Source: Pseudoflavonifractor intestinihominis (GTDB lineage Bacteria; Bacillota; Clostridia; Oscillospirales; Oscillospiraceae). Taken from it: a DNA stretch of 64,000 nt. The position numbers and the translations under genes are program-made. Of this stretch, positions 36,424 to 46,369 are shown piece by piece. How positions within the stretch are numbered: the stretch's first letter is position 1; each line of letters opens with the position of its first letter. The stretch covers positions 28,960-92,959 of the forward strand of contig NZ_JBBMFK010000014.1 of assembly GCF_040096055.1 (NCBI RefSeq). The letters run 5' to 3'. The notes beneath the pieces are model-generated. The model saw nothing but the letters and a program-made list of their open reading frames with translations, was not told where the DNA came from and did no database searches.

Positions 36424-37741
36424 CCCTTGTCCCTCCTGCCTGTGCCTGGTCCAGCATCTCCAGAAACGCCCCCAGCCGGGTGGCGGTCTGGCCCTCGCCG
36501 CCGTGGCTCCGGTCGCAGCCGTCCCCGTCCAGGATCAGCAGGGGCAGGCCCTGGGCCTCAAACTGCTTCTTGGCCAGCTGGGCCGCGCCCATGGTGTGCT
36601 TGCAGCCCCAGTGGTCGAACCACACCACGCCGTCCGCCCCCGCCTCTTTGGCGTGGCGGATGCCCGCCTCAATCCGCCGGTTCACACTGCCGTTGAGGAA
36701 GTGGTACACCAGCCGGTGGGCCATGGCCTCATAGGGCTCATCCGGGTCAAAGTCTGGCTCGCAGGCCTGGCTCAGCTCACAGCCCACGATCTGGGCCTTC
36801 TCGCTGAAGAACAGTGCGTCCTTGACCGCGTCGGACCAGAAGGGGATGGTGTGCATCCAGTAGATGTGCTTGCCCCGCTTGGGAGGCGCGGACTGCACAT
36901 CCCGCAGCAGCATGTCCACGTATTTCTCCTCCTGGGGGGTGCCCAGCAGGATATTGTTGGTCATGCCGCAGTAGAGGGGGGACACCAGGTCCTCCGGGAT
37001 ATACCGGTCCGCCCGGGTCCGCTGGAACTGCCGGAACTTCTCCAGGGTCCGGCGGCTGGCGCCCACCCGGGCGCTCAGGGACTGGGTGTCGATTTTCCTG
37101 CCTGTGGCCTGCTCCAAAAAGGCGGCCAGCTCCCGCAGCTGGCCGGCCACATACTTTACGTTGTCCTCCGTCTGCCGGAGGGGCACGTCGATGGCGAACA
37201 GGGGCACGCCGTACAGCTGGGACAGGGCCCGGAAGGTGAGCAGGTTGGCGTCGCACATCAGGCTGGTGTACACGATGCAGCGGGGCTTGGGCAGCAGCCC
37301 CTTCTGGGCCGCCCCCAGGAAGGTCTTGTGGTAGCTGCACAGGGTCTCGGACACCCCGGCGTTCTCCGCCTGCTGCAGCAGGCCCCGCTCGGCCTTGGAG
37401 GCGGAGAGATAGCAGGAAAAACCCTCCGCGTTGTAGGGGCTCAGCCCCACCTCCTGCAGCAGCTCGCAGGGGGTGAACACGCTGATGATGGCGCACTGGT
37501 CCGGGCGCTGCAGGGGCCGCAGCATGGTGTCCATCATCAGGCAGGCCAGATACCGGTCCGCCGGAATCAGCCGCCTGTCGGGCAGGAACCGGAACTTCAG
37601 ATTCTGGGCCTCCCACCCGGTCTTCAGCAGCCAGCGGGCCCGCCGGGGCGCGGTGTCGCTCCACTTTTCCACATACTGTCCAAATGTATCTACGATCGGC
37701 ATACCATTCACCTGTTGCAAAATCAAATCCTTTTTTCCCAT
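36416..37741 (-). CDS. 2-hydroxyacyl-CoA dehydratase family subunit
   Basis: About 441 residues. It belongs to the HgdB/FldB-like family, with conserved cysteines in FTPCELL, SLMCDANLL and DHWGCKHTMG, and the late segment GADGVVWFDHWGCK typical of the family. With the downstream fused subunit-activator it should form one 4Fe-4S enzyme. The start is uncertain: the ATG at 37741 lacks a ribosome site, while the ATG at 37702 (MPIVDTFGQ) has AGGTG upstream. No CoA-transferase or acyl-CoA dehydrogenase is nearby, so the pathway cannot be named. Confidence 0.82.
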   Translation of the reverse strand: MGKKDLILQQVNGMPIVDTFGQYVEKWSDTAPRRARWLLKTGWEAQNLKFRFLPDRRLIPADRYLACLMMDTMLRPLQRPDQCAIISVFTPCELLQEVGLSPYNAEGFSCYLSASKAERGLLQQAENAGVSETLCSYHKTFLGAAQKGLLPKPRCIVYTSLMCDANLLTFRALSQLYGVPLFAIDVPLRQTEDNVKYVAGQLRELAAFLEQATGRKIDTQSLSARVGASRRTLEKFRQFQRTRADRYIPEDLVSPLYCGMTNNILLGTPQEEKYVDMLLRDVQSAPPKRGKHIYWMHTIPFWSDAVKDALFFSEKAQIVGCELSQACEPDFDPDEPYEAMAHRLVYHFLNGSVNRRIEAGIRHAKEAGADGVVWFDHWGCKHTMGAAQLAKKQFEAQGLPLLILDGDGCDRSHGGEGQTATRLGAFLEMLDQAQAGGTRDE

Positions 37742-37978
37742 AAAACGGCTAACTTATACATTTTAGCACAGCCGCCGCACACCGGGCAAGGGGACGGCCG
37801 GCGGCATTCTGACCAAAAACCTCTCCTGCCCCAACCCCATTGTCCGGAAAACCGTTGGGCCCCCGGGAGCGCCGCTCCCGGGGGCAAATTAATTTTTTAT
37901 TTTATCATGAAATTTAAAAAATCTTTGTCGAATTTGATCGCGTTGAGAACTTTATTTCCATTTTCTTTCTCTAATTGC
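37742..37978. other. Intergenic region with an orphan GC hairpin
   Basis: Divergent spacer between the dehydratase genes and the tubulin/VWA operon. It contains a stem CCCCCGGGAGC with its complement at about 37859-37884, followed six bases later by a T-rich run on the plus strand. No plus-strand gene lies upstream, so its role is unclear. A possible minus-strand -10 (TAAAAT) lies near 37762. Confidence 0.5.
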
Positions 37979-38008
37979 TTGACATGCCATTGGAAGACGC
38001 ACTATAAT
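37979..38008 (+). promoter_or_regulatory. Promoter of the VWA/tubulin-like operon
   Basis: TTGACA, 18-bp spacer, TATAAT: full consensus hexamers. The leader is about 115 nt. It is the only clear promoter before the five genes. Confidence 0.9.
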
Positions 38009-38128
38009 TTAGTCACATTTCACATTTTTTTGCATTATTTTCCGCTTCTGCAATGACGATTTCCCAATTTCAGGAATGTGGCACAGCCCGTCTCTCCGGG
38101 CGTGGGTCAGACATGGGAGGGGATTTCA

Positions 38129-40714
38129 ATGGGGAAAACCACTCGTTTTCACTTCAGCATTCCGGTGCGGCGCGTGTTGGGCCTGCTGCTGGCCTGCCTG
38201 CTGGCCGTGGCATCCGCAGGCGGGGCGCTGGCGGCAGGCGGCAGCAAAAACACGGTGTCCCGCTCCATTGCCATCGTGTTCGACAACTCCGGCTCCATGT
38301 ACATGCAGGGCAACAAGGCCTGGTGCCGGGCCACCTATGCCATCGAGGTGTTTGCCTCCATGATGAACGACGGAGATACACTTCAGGTCTATCCCATGTA
38401 CCCGGTAACCTCCCAGGGGCGGGATTACTCCAGTCTGAATCCTGTCTCGGTCTCCGGCGGCGGCGACATCTCGGTCATCCGGGATATCTACACCCCCTAC
38501 GCAGGGGACACCCCCATTGAGACCATCAACGATGCCTATACCTCTCTTCAGCGAAGCACGGCGGATGAGCGGTGGCTGATCGTGCTGACCGACGGCGCCG
38601 AATTCTTTGAAAACGGCGAAGGCCTCGGCTCCGAAACCGCGGACCGCCTGTCCCAGGTGCTGACCGCCTGCACCCAGGGGGCCAATGTGCTCTATCTGGG
38701 CATCGACGCTGTGGCGGTGATGCCCCAGGTGGAATCCTCCCAGGCCTACCAGTACTACGCCGACAAGGCCTCCAGCAGCACCGACGTGCTCTCCAAGCTG
38801 ACCGAAATGTGCAACATGATCTTTGGCCGGGACGAGCTGGCCCAGGCCGGGAGCCAGTTCAGCTTTGACGTGTCCATGAAAAAGCTGATCCTCTTTGTCC
38901 AGGGCAGCGGCATCGGCGACGTGACCCTGAAGGACGCCTCCGGCGCCTCGGTGGGCAACCCCTCCCTGGAGTATTTCCCCCGGTACAGCGAGCAGGGCGC
39001 GGGAGACGGCATCGGCAACGGCGGCTTCGGCGTGGACACCAGCCTGAGCGGCTATATCGCCATCTATGACGCCGGCCTGGACGCCGGGTCCTATGCCCTG
39101 AGCTATTCCGGCGACGTCTCCAACGTGAGCATCTACTACGAGCCCGACGTGGACCTGGTGGCCAACCTGACCGACGGGAACGGCGAGGTGGTCTCGGCCT
39201 CCTCGGAGCTGTACCCCGGGACCTACTACATCAACTACGGGCTGGCGGACAGGGACGGGAACCTGACCGCCTCCCCCCTGCTGGGCAGTACCAGCTACAG
39301 GGTGACCTACTCCATCAACGGCGAGGAGAAGACCGCCGCCAGCGACCAGAGCGGCCGGATCGCCCTGGAACTCCAGGAGGGCGACGTTCTGGACGGGCGG
39401 ATCAGCGTCACCTACCTGAGCGGCTATTCCATCACAAAGGACAGCAGCCAGCTGGGCTGGCCCCAGGGCGGCTTCCACATCTCCGCCCGCCCGGCAGGCA
39501 CCCTGGAGCTCCAGGTCTCGGGCGGCGCCTCCTCCTACCCGCTCTCCCAGCTGGAGGACTTCCCCTACAGCGTGCGTTTCCTCTACAACGGTTCCCCGCT
39601 CACCGGCCAGGCCCTGGAGCGGGTGTCCCTCTCCGCCGCGCTGGAGGGCGGCAACGCCGGCTGCACCGCTGTCCCGGACGCAGAGGGCTGCACCGTGTCT
39701 CTGAACTATGCCGGCTCGGCGGCGGAGACCACCTGCGGGACCTATACCCTGCATCTCCAGGCCAGCTACACCGACGAGTACGGCGTCACCGCCCAGAGCC
39801 AGGAGACCGCGCTCTCCTTTTCCGTTGAGGACGACGGCCTGCCGCTGTCCATGGAGGTGGAGGGCAGCGGATACTACGTCATCTCCAAGCTGGCCGAGGA
39901 CGAGCCGCTCCGGGCGGTACTGTCCCTGGGCGGCGTGCCCATGACCGACGAGCAGCTGGACGCCGCCGCTGTCACTGTGGAGGGGGACGGGCTCTCCTTC
40001 CAGATCGAGCCCCTGTACGGCCAGTCGGCCTACGCCGTGCGCATCGTGGGCGACGGGGCCGCCGTCCCCGGGAAGTACACGCTCCGGTTCCACGCGGCGT
40101 CCTCCGACCAGATCGGCCGAGAGATCACCGCCGACGCCTCCAAAAAGGTGGAGCTGAGCAACTATCCCCTGTGGCTGCGGTTCCTGATCTTCTTTCTCCT
40201 GCTCTTCCTCATCATCGCCCTGATCCTCTTCTACCTCAGCCGTAAGATCCTGCCCAAGAAGATCGGCATCAACAGCGCCCAGACCCTCTTCACCGTAAAC
40301 GGCGACGTGGTCCAGGGCGCGGCCAAGTGTACCTTCACCGGCGGCGGAAAGAAGCAGGGCACCCTTCTGATCACCACGCCTCCCTACTCCGGCTCTCCGT
40401 TGGTCAAGGGCGGCTTCAACCTGCGGCTCCAGGCGGTCAGCCCCCGGCGGCTCAAGTCCGCCCGCCGCCGGGCCCTGGTCACCCAGGTGATTCCCGTCAA
40501 TGCCTCCACGCTGTCCTCCCTCTCCATCGGGACCCATACCATGACCCGCTCGGAGGAGAGCGGCGAGGTGTTCTGGGCGTTTGACGGCAAGCCCATCCCC
40601 GGCCCCTCGGCCCCCTCCAGTTTTGAAATAGGAGGAAAACCCAGCTGCGTCTTTGTAGGCGATACCATCACCGGCGACAGCTTTACCCTGACGGTCCAGC
40701 TGCAGTTCAAGTAA
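38129..40714 (+). CDS. Exported VWA-domain protein with one C-terminal TM and cytoplasmic tail
   Basis: An 861-residue protein. Signal peptide (VLGLLLACLLAVASAGGALA), then a von Willebrand A domain with the MIDAS motif FDNSGSM at ~51-57, later Thr in GDTPIE and Asp in VLTDGAEF. A long beta-rich extracytoplasmic region follows (~230-675). One TM segment (~680-705, LRFLIFFLLLFLIIALILFYL) leads to a ~150-residue tail in the cytoplasm, where the tubulin-like protein encoded next would be. A GGGAGGGG site precedes the ATG at 38129; an in-frame upstream ATG has none. First gene of the operon. A role linking the envelope to an intracellular filament is inferred. Confidence 0.87.
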   Translation: MGKTTRFHFSIPVRRVLGLLLACLLAVASAGGALAAGGSKNTVSRSIAIVFDNSGSMYMQGNKAWCRATYAIEVFASMMNDGDTLQVYPMYPVTSQGRDYSSLNPVSVSGGGDISVIRDIYTPYAGDTPIETINDAYTSLQRSTADERWLIVLTDGAEFFENGEGLGSETADRLSQVLTACTQGANVLYLGIDAVAVMPQVESSQAYQYYADKASSSTDVLSKLTEMCNMIFGRDELAQAGSQFSFDVSMKKLILFVQGSGIGDVTLKDASGASVGNPSLEYFPRYSEQGAGDGIGNGGFGVDTSLSGYIAIYDAGLDAGSYALSYSGDVSNVSIYYEPDVDLVANLTDGNGEVVSASSELYPGTYYINYGLADRDGNLTASPLLGSTSYRVTYSINGEEKTAASDQSGRIALELQEGDVLDGRISVTYLSGYSITKDSSQLGWPQGGFHISARPAGTLELQVSGGASSYPLSQLEDFPYSVRFLYNGSPLTGQALERVSLSAALEGGNAGCTAVPDAEGCTVSLNYAGSAAETTCGTYTLHLQASYTDEYGVTAQSQETALSFSVEDDGLPLSMEVEGSGYYVISKLAEDEPLRAVLSLGGVPMTDEQLDAAAVTVEGDGLSFQIEPLYGQSAYAVRIVGDGAAVPGKYTLRFHAASSDQIGREITADASKKVELSNYPLWLRFLIFFLLLFLIIALILFYLSRKILPKKIGINSAQTLFTVNGDVVQGAAKCTFTGGGKKQGTLLITTPPYSGSPLVKGGFNLRLQAVSPRRLKSARRRALVTQVIPVNASTLSSLSIGTHTMTRSEESGEVFWAFDGKPIPGPSAPSSFEIGGKPSCVFVGDTITGDSFTLTVQLQFK

Positions 40715-40797
40715 TCCCAGCAGGCGGGCCCCTCCGGCGGCCTGCCGCAGACAGAAGTTATGGCCAGCACCACACCATTACTACAGGAGGGAATGAC

Positions 40798-43700
40798 ATG
40801 GGCAAAGAAATCATCAAGGAAAACATTGTGGACGCCCCCACCTTGTTCATCGGCATCGGCGGCACCGGCTGTGACATTGTCAAGCGGGTGGCTGAGATGT
40901 GCCGTCCCGCCGAGACGGAGAACATCAACTTCGCCTGTCTGGACACCAACGTCAACGACCTCTCGGCGGTGGCCAAGAGCCGCGCCCATATCTACTACGT
41001 CCAGACCTCCAGCACCCAGACCGTGGGAGACTATCTGGACTACGACCGGGACGCCCTGGAGCACTGGTTCCCCAAGAACGCCGTCATGTACGACAAGACG
41101 GTGTCCGAGGGCGCCGGACAGGTGCGGGCCATCTCCCGTCTGGCCCTGAACGCCACCATCAAGACCGGCCGCATCCGCCCTCTGTACGACGCCATCGACG
41201 ACCTGTTCCGCAAGGACGGAAAGGCCCTCAAGCAGGCCATGCGCATCATCATCGTGTCCACCGCCTCCGGCGGCACCGGCTCGGGCATCGTGCTGCCCCT
41301 GGCCATGCTGGTGCGCAATTATGTCAATACCAAGTACACCAACACCTCCCTCATCGTCCGCTCGGTGATCCTGCTGCCCGAGACCCTAGACAGCGTCATC
41401 GACTCCACTGCGGAGCGGGAGAGCCAGCGCCGCAACGCCTACGCCACCATCAAGGAGATCAACGCCTTCATGATGAAGGGCTCCGGCTTCATGGACGTGG
41501 GGGACAGCGAGCTGAGCCGGTACCGGAACCTGCACATCGCCTTTGCCATGCCCGGCACCGACGAGCTCAAGTGTCTGTCCCTGCTGCCCTTTGACTTCTG
41601 CTTCCTGATGGACGGCCAGAACGCCGAGGACACCACCATGATCAGCCTGGACCAGTACAAGGCCCAGGCCGCCCAGGCCCTGTATGAGCAGAATATCGGC
41701 CCCATGCAGAAGAACGCCTTCTCCCTGGAGGACAATATCATCAAGGAGATGTCCAACCCGGGCAACTTCGGCCGCAACCGCTTCGGCGGCATCGGCGCCG
41801 GCCTGATCCGCTATCCCTACGACGAGATCGCCGACTACATCGCCTACGGCTGGGCCAAGGCCAGCATCGGCGGCGAGGGGGAGGCCGCCAAGTGGTCCAA
41901 GTATGACCACGCCTTTGAGGTGGCCAAGCGGGAGGCCGTCAAGAAGGGCCTGTCCCAGAGCGAGACGCCCACCCGGGGCCAGGTGTACGTGGACAAGCTC
42001 CGGGTCTCCACCGACAATTTCTCCAAAGACCTGAACGCCCGTTTCCTCCGGGACGCGGACAAGCGCCTGCGGCTGTTCTTCAAGTCCCTGGAGGACGAGA
42101 TGGTGGCATCCCTGTCCACCGACACGGCCATCCGCGGCTGCCGGGACGCGGCCAACGCCCTGGCCGGCGAGATCGACTACACCGACGAGAACAACAAGGG
42201 CCACGCCACCGAGAACAAGGACAAGCTGCGCACCTATGAGGTGGTGCTCCGCGCCAACGCCAGGAAGGTGGCGGCCAACGCCGCCGAGGCTCTGTTCATG
42301 AACGAGGCCAAGACCATCAATGAAAAGCGGCCCTGCACCCTGGAGTTCCTGCTGAAAAACGCCTTCGGCGAGGTCTGCCACCCCAACGCCGCCCGCTATA
42401 TGCTCTACATGGCCCAGATGGAGATGGAAAAGCGGGTACGCACCGCCAGCGCCTACCTGAACAACGTCATTCTGCCCCGCCTGCAGCTCTACGCCCCCGA
42501 CGCCTACGACACCGGTATGTTTGACCACGAAAAGACCAAGCAGACCGAGGCCAACCTGGACGATCTGTGTGCCGCCGAGCAGGACCCGGACAAGCGCTCC
42601 CGCATCCCCCTGTTCTCCGGCGGGGATACCAAGTTCTACGAGAAGCTCAACGAGCTCTTCCCCGACTACCACAAGCACATCCGGGAGTTCGGAGAGTACA
42701 CCGCCAAGCTGGAGGCCTACACCTTCGGTTCTGAGTATCTGAAGGACCTGTGCAATATGTACGAGCGCTTTTTCTTCTCCTTTGGCGAGAAGGTCCAGGC
42801 GCTGGAGCGCAGGCAGGAGGACATGGTGGACTCCCTCAAGTTCCGCAAGGGCGACTCCACCTACAACGTCTGCGCCACCAAGAGCCTGTTGGACGAGCTG
42901 GTCCGCTCCACCGCACGCCAGAGCGAGGAGGGGGCCATGCTGGAGTCCGAGCTCAACGCCCAGATCTTCGACGCGGTCAAGTCCAACGTGGCCTTTGAGC
43001 GGGACATCCGCAACGCGGACATCGTGGAGAACGACCTGAGCATCGACATCTTTGACGACATCCTGCTGGGTTACTTCAAACGGGACGTGCGCCGCAAGTG
43101 CACCTCCATCGACGTGAACATCATCGAGGCCATCGCCCTGGAAAACCGGCTCCTGGCCCGGCTGAAGATGCGGGATGAGCAGCAGGGCAGCGATGAGAAG
43201 CTCATCGACAAGGTGACCAACGAGGAGAACCTGCGGCACATCCGGGATGTGATCGCCATGGGCGCCCGGCTGGCCGCCCCCAGCATCCAGCGGCTGCGCA
43301 ATGAGGAGGCCCGTGAGGTCAGGCTTTGCGCCTACAACAAGTCCCTGACCGATATGCGGGCCTACCGCATCACCGAGCTCATCCCTAAGGGCGCCGCTGT
43401 GGACACCATCTCCCGCTATGAGCTCCACTTTTTCAACGCCCTGTACAACCTGACGCCCGACAAGCTGAGCAAGTTCGCCTGCCGCTCCAAGACCGAGACC
43501 GGCGAGAAGGACGCGGGCCTGTACCACAACGCCTATGTGTCCTACTCCCGCAACATCGGCCCCGACTCCACCAAAAACTCCTCCATCTCCACCCACATCG
43601 ACAAGCGGTGGGACTCCCTGTCCGCCATGCCCGAGCTGGACTTTGACTTCCAGAAGCAGCAGATGATGAAGATCCACCAGGCCCTCATCTACGGCCTGAT

Positions 43701-44349
43701 CCACCGGGCCATCACCCACCGCTCCCTCTCCACCGCCGCCAACGGCAAGAAGGTCTATAAGTACGAGAATTCCGACGAGCAGTACATAGAGATGATCGTC
43801 TCCAACGGCACCCTCTGCGACGAGTTCTACGAGATTCTGGACTCCCTCTACATCAGCCCCGCCGTGGTGGAGGACATGGAGAAGATTAAGCAGATGAAGC
43901 GGACCCGGGACAAAGTGCGCAATTCCAGCTATGCCGACACCAACTTTGCCAAGGACCTGAGCAGCTTCTGTATCGAGACCCTCCATGACGGCCCCACCAG
44001 CCTCTTCGAGATCCCCGTGGCCTACTACAACTCCCTGCCCAGCAGCCTGCGCTTTGTCAACGAGATCTTCGGTCTGGTCAACGCGGTCATCCAGACCTTT
44101 GAGGACGAGCTGGCCGAGTGGGAGAGCCCCAACGACGCCAAATTCATCCTCTGCGACCTGCTGAAAAAGCAGTTTATGCTGCTGATGGACAACTTTGAGC
44201 GGTACGATTCTCTCAGCCAGAACAGCAAGACCTCCGAAAACCCGGTCATCGACATCATCTACCGCCGGGTGAAGGCCGCCTTCTCCACCGCGCCCGAGCC
44301 GGACGACTACGAGCAGGCCCTGGAGGAGATGAAGGCCAGGATCCGCTGA
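40798..44349 (+). CDS. Tubulin/FtsZ-like GTPase domain protein (Tubulin_2 type)
   Basis: A 1183-residue cytoplasmic protein. Residues 16-24 (LFIGIGGTG) and LDTN at 48-51 match the first nucleotide-binding loops of the tubulin/FtsZ superfamily. STASGGTGSGIV at 154-165 is the tubulin signature loop (GGGTGSG in FtsZ). The remaining ~800 residues are long, helical and unlike FtsZ. No TM segment or signal peptide. Related tubulin-like proteins in bacteria have been found beside VWA proteins and proposed to remodel membranes; the context here fits. It follows the VWA gene by 83 bp. Whether it polymerises is unknown. Confidence 0.85.
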   Translation: MGKEIIKENIVDAPTLFIGIGGTGCDIVKRVAEMCRPAETENINFACLDTNVNDLSAVAKSRAHIYYVQTSSTQTVGDYLDYDRDALEHWFPKNAVMYDKTVSEGAGQVRAISRLALNATIKTGRIRPLYDAIDDLFRKDGKALKQAMRIIIVSTASGGTGSGIVLPLAMLVRNYVNTKYTNTSLIVRSVILLPETLDSVIDSTAERESQRRNAYATIKEINAFMMKGSGFMDVGDSELSRYRNLHIAFAMPGTDELKCLSLLPFDFCFLMDGQNAEDTTMISLDQYKAQAAQALYEQNIGPMQKNAFSLEDNIIKEMSNPGNFGRNRFGGIGAGLIRYPYDEIADYIAYGWAKASIGGEGEAAKWSKYDHAFEVAKREAVKKGLSQSETPTRGQVYVDKLRVSTDNFSKDLNARFLRDADKRLRLFFKSLEDEMVASLSTDTAIRGCRDAANALAGEIDYTDENNKGHATENKDKLRTYEVVLRANARKVAANAAEALFMNEAKTINEKRPCTLEFLLKNAFGEVCHPNAARYMLYMAQMEMEKRVRTASAYLNNVILPRLQLYAPDAYDTGMFDHEKTKQTEANLDDLCAAEQDPDKRSRIPLFSGGDTKFYEKLNELFPDYHKHIREFGEYTAKLEAYTFGSEYLKDLCNMYERFFFSFGEKVQALERRQEDMVDSLKFRKGDSTYNVCATKSLLDELVRSTARQSEEGAMLESELNAQIFDAVKSNVAFERDIRNADIVENDLSIDIFDDILLGYFKRDVRRKCTSIDVNIIEAIALENRLLARLKMRDEQQGSDEKLIDKVTNEENLRHIRDVIAMGARLAAPSIQRLRNEEAREVRLCAYNKSLTDMRAYRITELIPKGAAVDTISRYELHFFNALYNLTPDKLSKFACRSKTETGEKDAGLYHNAYVSYSRNIGPDSTKNSSISTHIDKRWDSLSAMPELDFDFQKQQMMKIHQALIYGLIHRAITHRSLSTAANGKKVYKYENSDEQYIEMIVSNGTLCDEFYEILDSLYISPAVVEDMEKIKQMKRTRDKVRNSSYADTNFAKDLSSFCIETLHDGPTSLFEIPVAYYNSLPSSLRFVNEIFGLVNAVIQTFEDELAEWESPNDAKFILCDLLKKQFMLLMDNFERYDSLSQNSKTSENPVIDIIYRRVKAAFSTAPEPDDYEQALEEMKARIR

Positions 44350-44392
44350 TGGCGTGCCCGGCTGTACGCCCCGGAGAACGGAGGTGAATGGA

Positions 44393-46369
44393 GTGTTCAC
44401 TGTCGTAATCGCGGAAAAAGAGCATATCGACAGTATCCAGGAATACCAGGTATTCCTGCGGCCCTTTATTGACGAGACCCGGGTGGCCTTCTGCCGGTGG
44501 CTGCCCGGCGAGGAGACCCTGGCCGACACAGTCCCCCAGTTGAAGGACTGCGTGGCCCGCCGCCAGGAGTGGCGCGTCATCGTCCTGTGCGACGAGCGGG
44601 GACTCCACAACCAGAACCCCTTCGACGTGGTGCCCTTCTGCCCTCCGCCCCGGGAGGACAGCGGCCAGGAGGATGAGGCGCCCTATCTGGAGCGGCTGCG
44701 GCAGGCCAAATTCGAGGCCTTTGCCCAGGCCGCCCGGCAGCCTCTGACCCGGCTGATGACCCACCTGTGCCAGCAGCCCCTGGTGACCGGGGGCAGGAAC
44801 AATGCCGCGTCTGACCCTGAATTTGCCGAATATCTGGCGGAGAGCGCCCGCAAGCAGGAGCTCCGCCGGCAGATCGTGGGGGACGAGACGCTGGACATCT
44901 CCCTCCCCCAGGAGATCATCTGTGTGGCAAAGCGCACCTATACCCGCCGGGAGGACGACATCAACACCGCCTGGACGCCCCACGAGGATATCCAGTACTC
45001 CAGGTTCTACGACTGGAACCTGTACTTTGACAAAATGCGCTATCTGTTCTTCGACATCCTGCCCAAGGGCCACCAGAACTACGAGTCCGACTATATCCGC
45101 TTTCTCTACTCCCTGCTCATTCTGGCCAACAACGACACGCCCTCCGGCGCGCTCCGGCCCAACCGGGTATTCCGCCTGAGCTGCGACAACGACGAGGAGG
45201 CCCTGGGGCGGCTGCTCTCCCTGTACGACGCCAAGCTGTCCAAAACCAGCGACATGCTCACCGCCCGCATCGGAGAGATCCAGTCCCAGGAGCGGGAGCG
45301 GCTGAGCGACCGGGACGCCAAGCAGATCTTCTGCGCCAATATCAATGTGCCCGTGACCTTTTCCCAGGAGATCGACCGGAAGGGTCTGTACGCCAAGCCG
45401 GAGAAGCTGGGTCTGTCCACCGACTGCCCCACCGACGAGCGCAACGCCTGGGACGGGTCCTACCTCACCTCCCACAGGACTCTCCAGCAGCTGCTCAAGC
45501 AGCCCCGGCGGGCGCTCAAGAGCGCTGTGACCGATCTGCGCCGGCTCAATCAGGTGGATCTGAACAGGGCCTGGAGCCTCAACGAATTTCAGGCCGAGGA
45601 TGTGGCGGAGTACACCAGTGAGGAGGAACTGCGCATGGTGTCCACCGTCACGCCCGACCTGTGCGACATCGGGCGGTATCAGACCGCCATGGCGGACCAC
45701 TGCCGGAACGTCCACCGGAAGATCGAGACCCGCATGACCAGAAAGACCACTGTGGCGCTGGGGGTGACCTCCCTGGTGCTCTATCTGCTGGGCTTTCTCC
45801 CCCTTCTCTCCGGCAACTTCTCCTCCCCGGAGCACCGGCTCTGGGCCCTGGTCCTCATGGGCGGCGGCACCGTGCTGCTGGCCGCGGTGGCCCTGGTGTG
45901 CCTGTTTTTCCTCCGGGACGCCCTGCGCCAGCTGTATCACGCCTTCAACCGCCTGATGTACGGCATCAGCCTGGAGCTGGACAACTCGTCGGCCCAGTTC
46001 TCCCAGTACCTCAGCCACGCCTGCAACATGATGCGCGGCTTCAGCGTGCTGAATTTCCGGGCCCAGAGCGGCGACCCGGACGCCCTGCGGGTCCGGGTGC
46101 TGAAAAAGCACATGGCGGATATCCGCCGGGCCCGGGAGGAGCTGCGGTCCGTGTTCGGCCCCTACCTCTGCCAGTGTGAGCTGGACAACCCCGACGCCGT
46201 GGACGTCTATCCCTATGACTTCTCCCGGGCGGTGGACTTCCCCTACCCCATGCCCTATACCCCCGGGATGAGGTGCCAGATCGAATTCATGCAGCCCGGC
46301 AACTCTGTGCAGGTGCCGGTGGACTTTGTGAAACGCATTACCGTCAGGAGGGAGGAGCTGTATGATTGA
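44393..46369 (+). CDS. Unknown two-TM protein of the tubulin/VWA operon
   Basis: A 658-residue protein of no recognised family. The first ~450 residues are soluble and charged. Two hydrophobic segments (~453-473 and ~485-508) are separated by a short loop, and about 150 residues follow. With both ends in the cytoplasm, it could tether the tubulin-like protein to the membrane. The start is taken as GTG at 44393, with GGAGG 8 nt upstream. The next gene begins 8 bp inside its end, so the genes are translationally coupled. Confidence 0.8.
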   Translation: MFTVVIAEKEHIDSIQEYQVFLRPFIDETRVAFCRWLPGEETLADTVPQLKDCVARRQEWRVIVLCDERGLHNQNPFDVVPFCPPPREDSGQEDEAPYLERLRQAKFEAFAQAARQPLTRLMTHLCQQPLVTGGRNNAASDPEFAEYLAESARKQELRRQIVGDETLDISLPQEIICVAKRTYTRREDDINTAWTPHEDIQYSRFYDWNLYFDKMRYLFFDILPKGHQNYESDYIRFLYSLLILANNDTPSGALRPNRVFRLSCDNDEEALGRLLSLYDAKLSKTSDMLTARIGEIQSQERERLSDRDAKQIFCANINVPVTFSQEIDRKGLYAKPEKLGLSTDCPTDERNAWDGSYLTSHRTLQQLLKQPRRALKSAVTDLRRLNQVDLNRAWSLNEFQAEDVAEYTSEEELRMVSTVTPDLCDIGRYQTAMADHCRNVHRKIETRMTRKTTVALGVTSLVLYLLGFLPLLSGNFSSPEHRLWALVLMGGGTVLLAAVALVCLFFLRDALRQLYHAFNRLMYGISLELDNSSAQFSQYLSHACNMMRGFSVLNFRAQSGDPDALRVRVLKKHMADIRRAREELRSVFGPYLCQCELDNPDAVDVYPYDFSRAVDFPYPMPYTPGMRCQIEFMQPGNSVQVPVDFVKRITVRREELYD

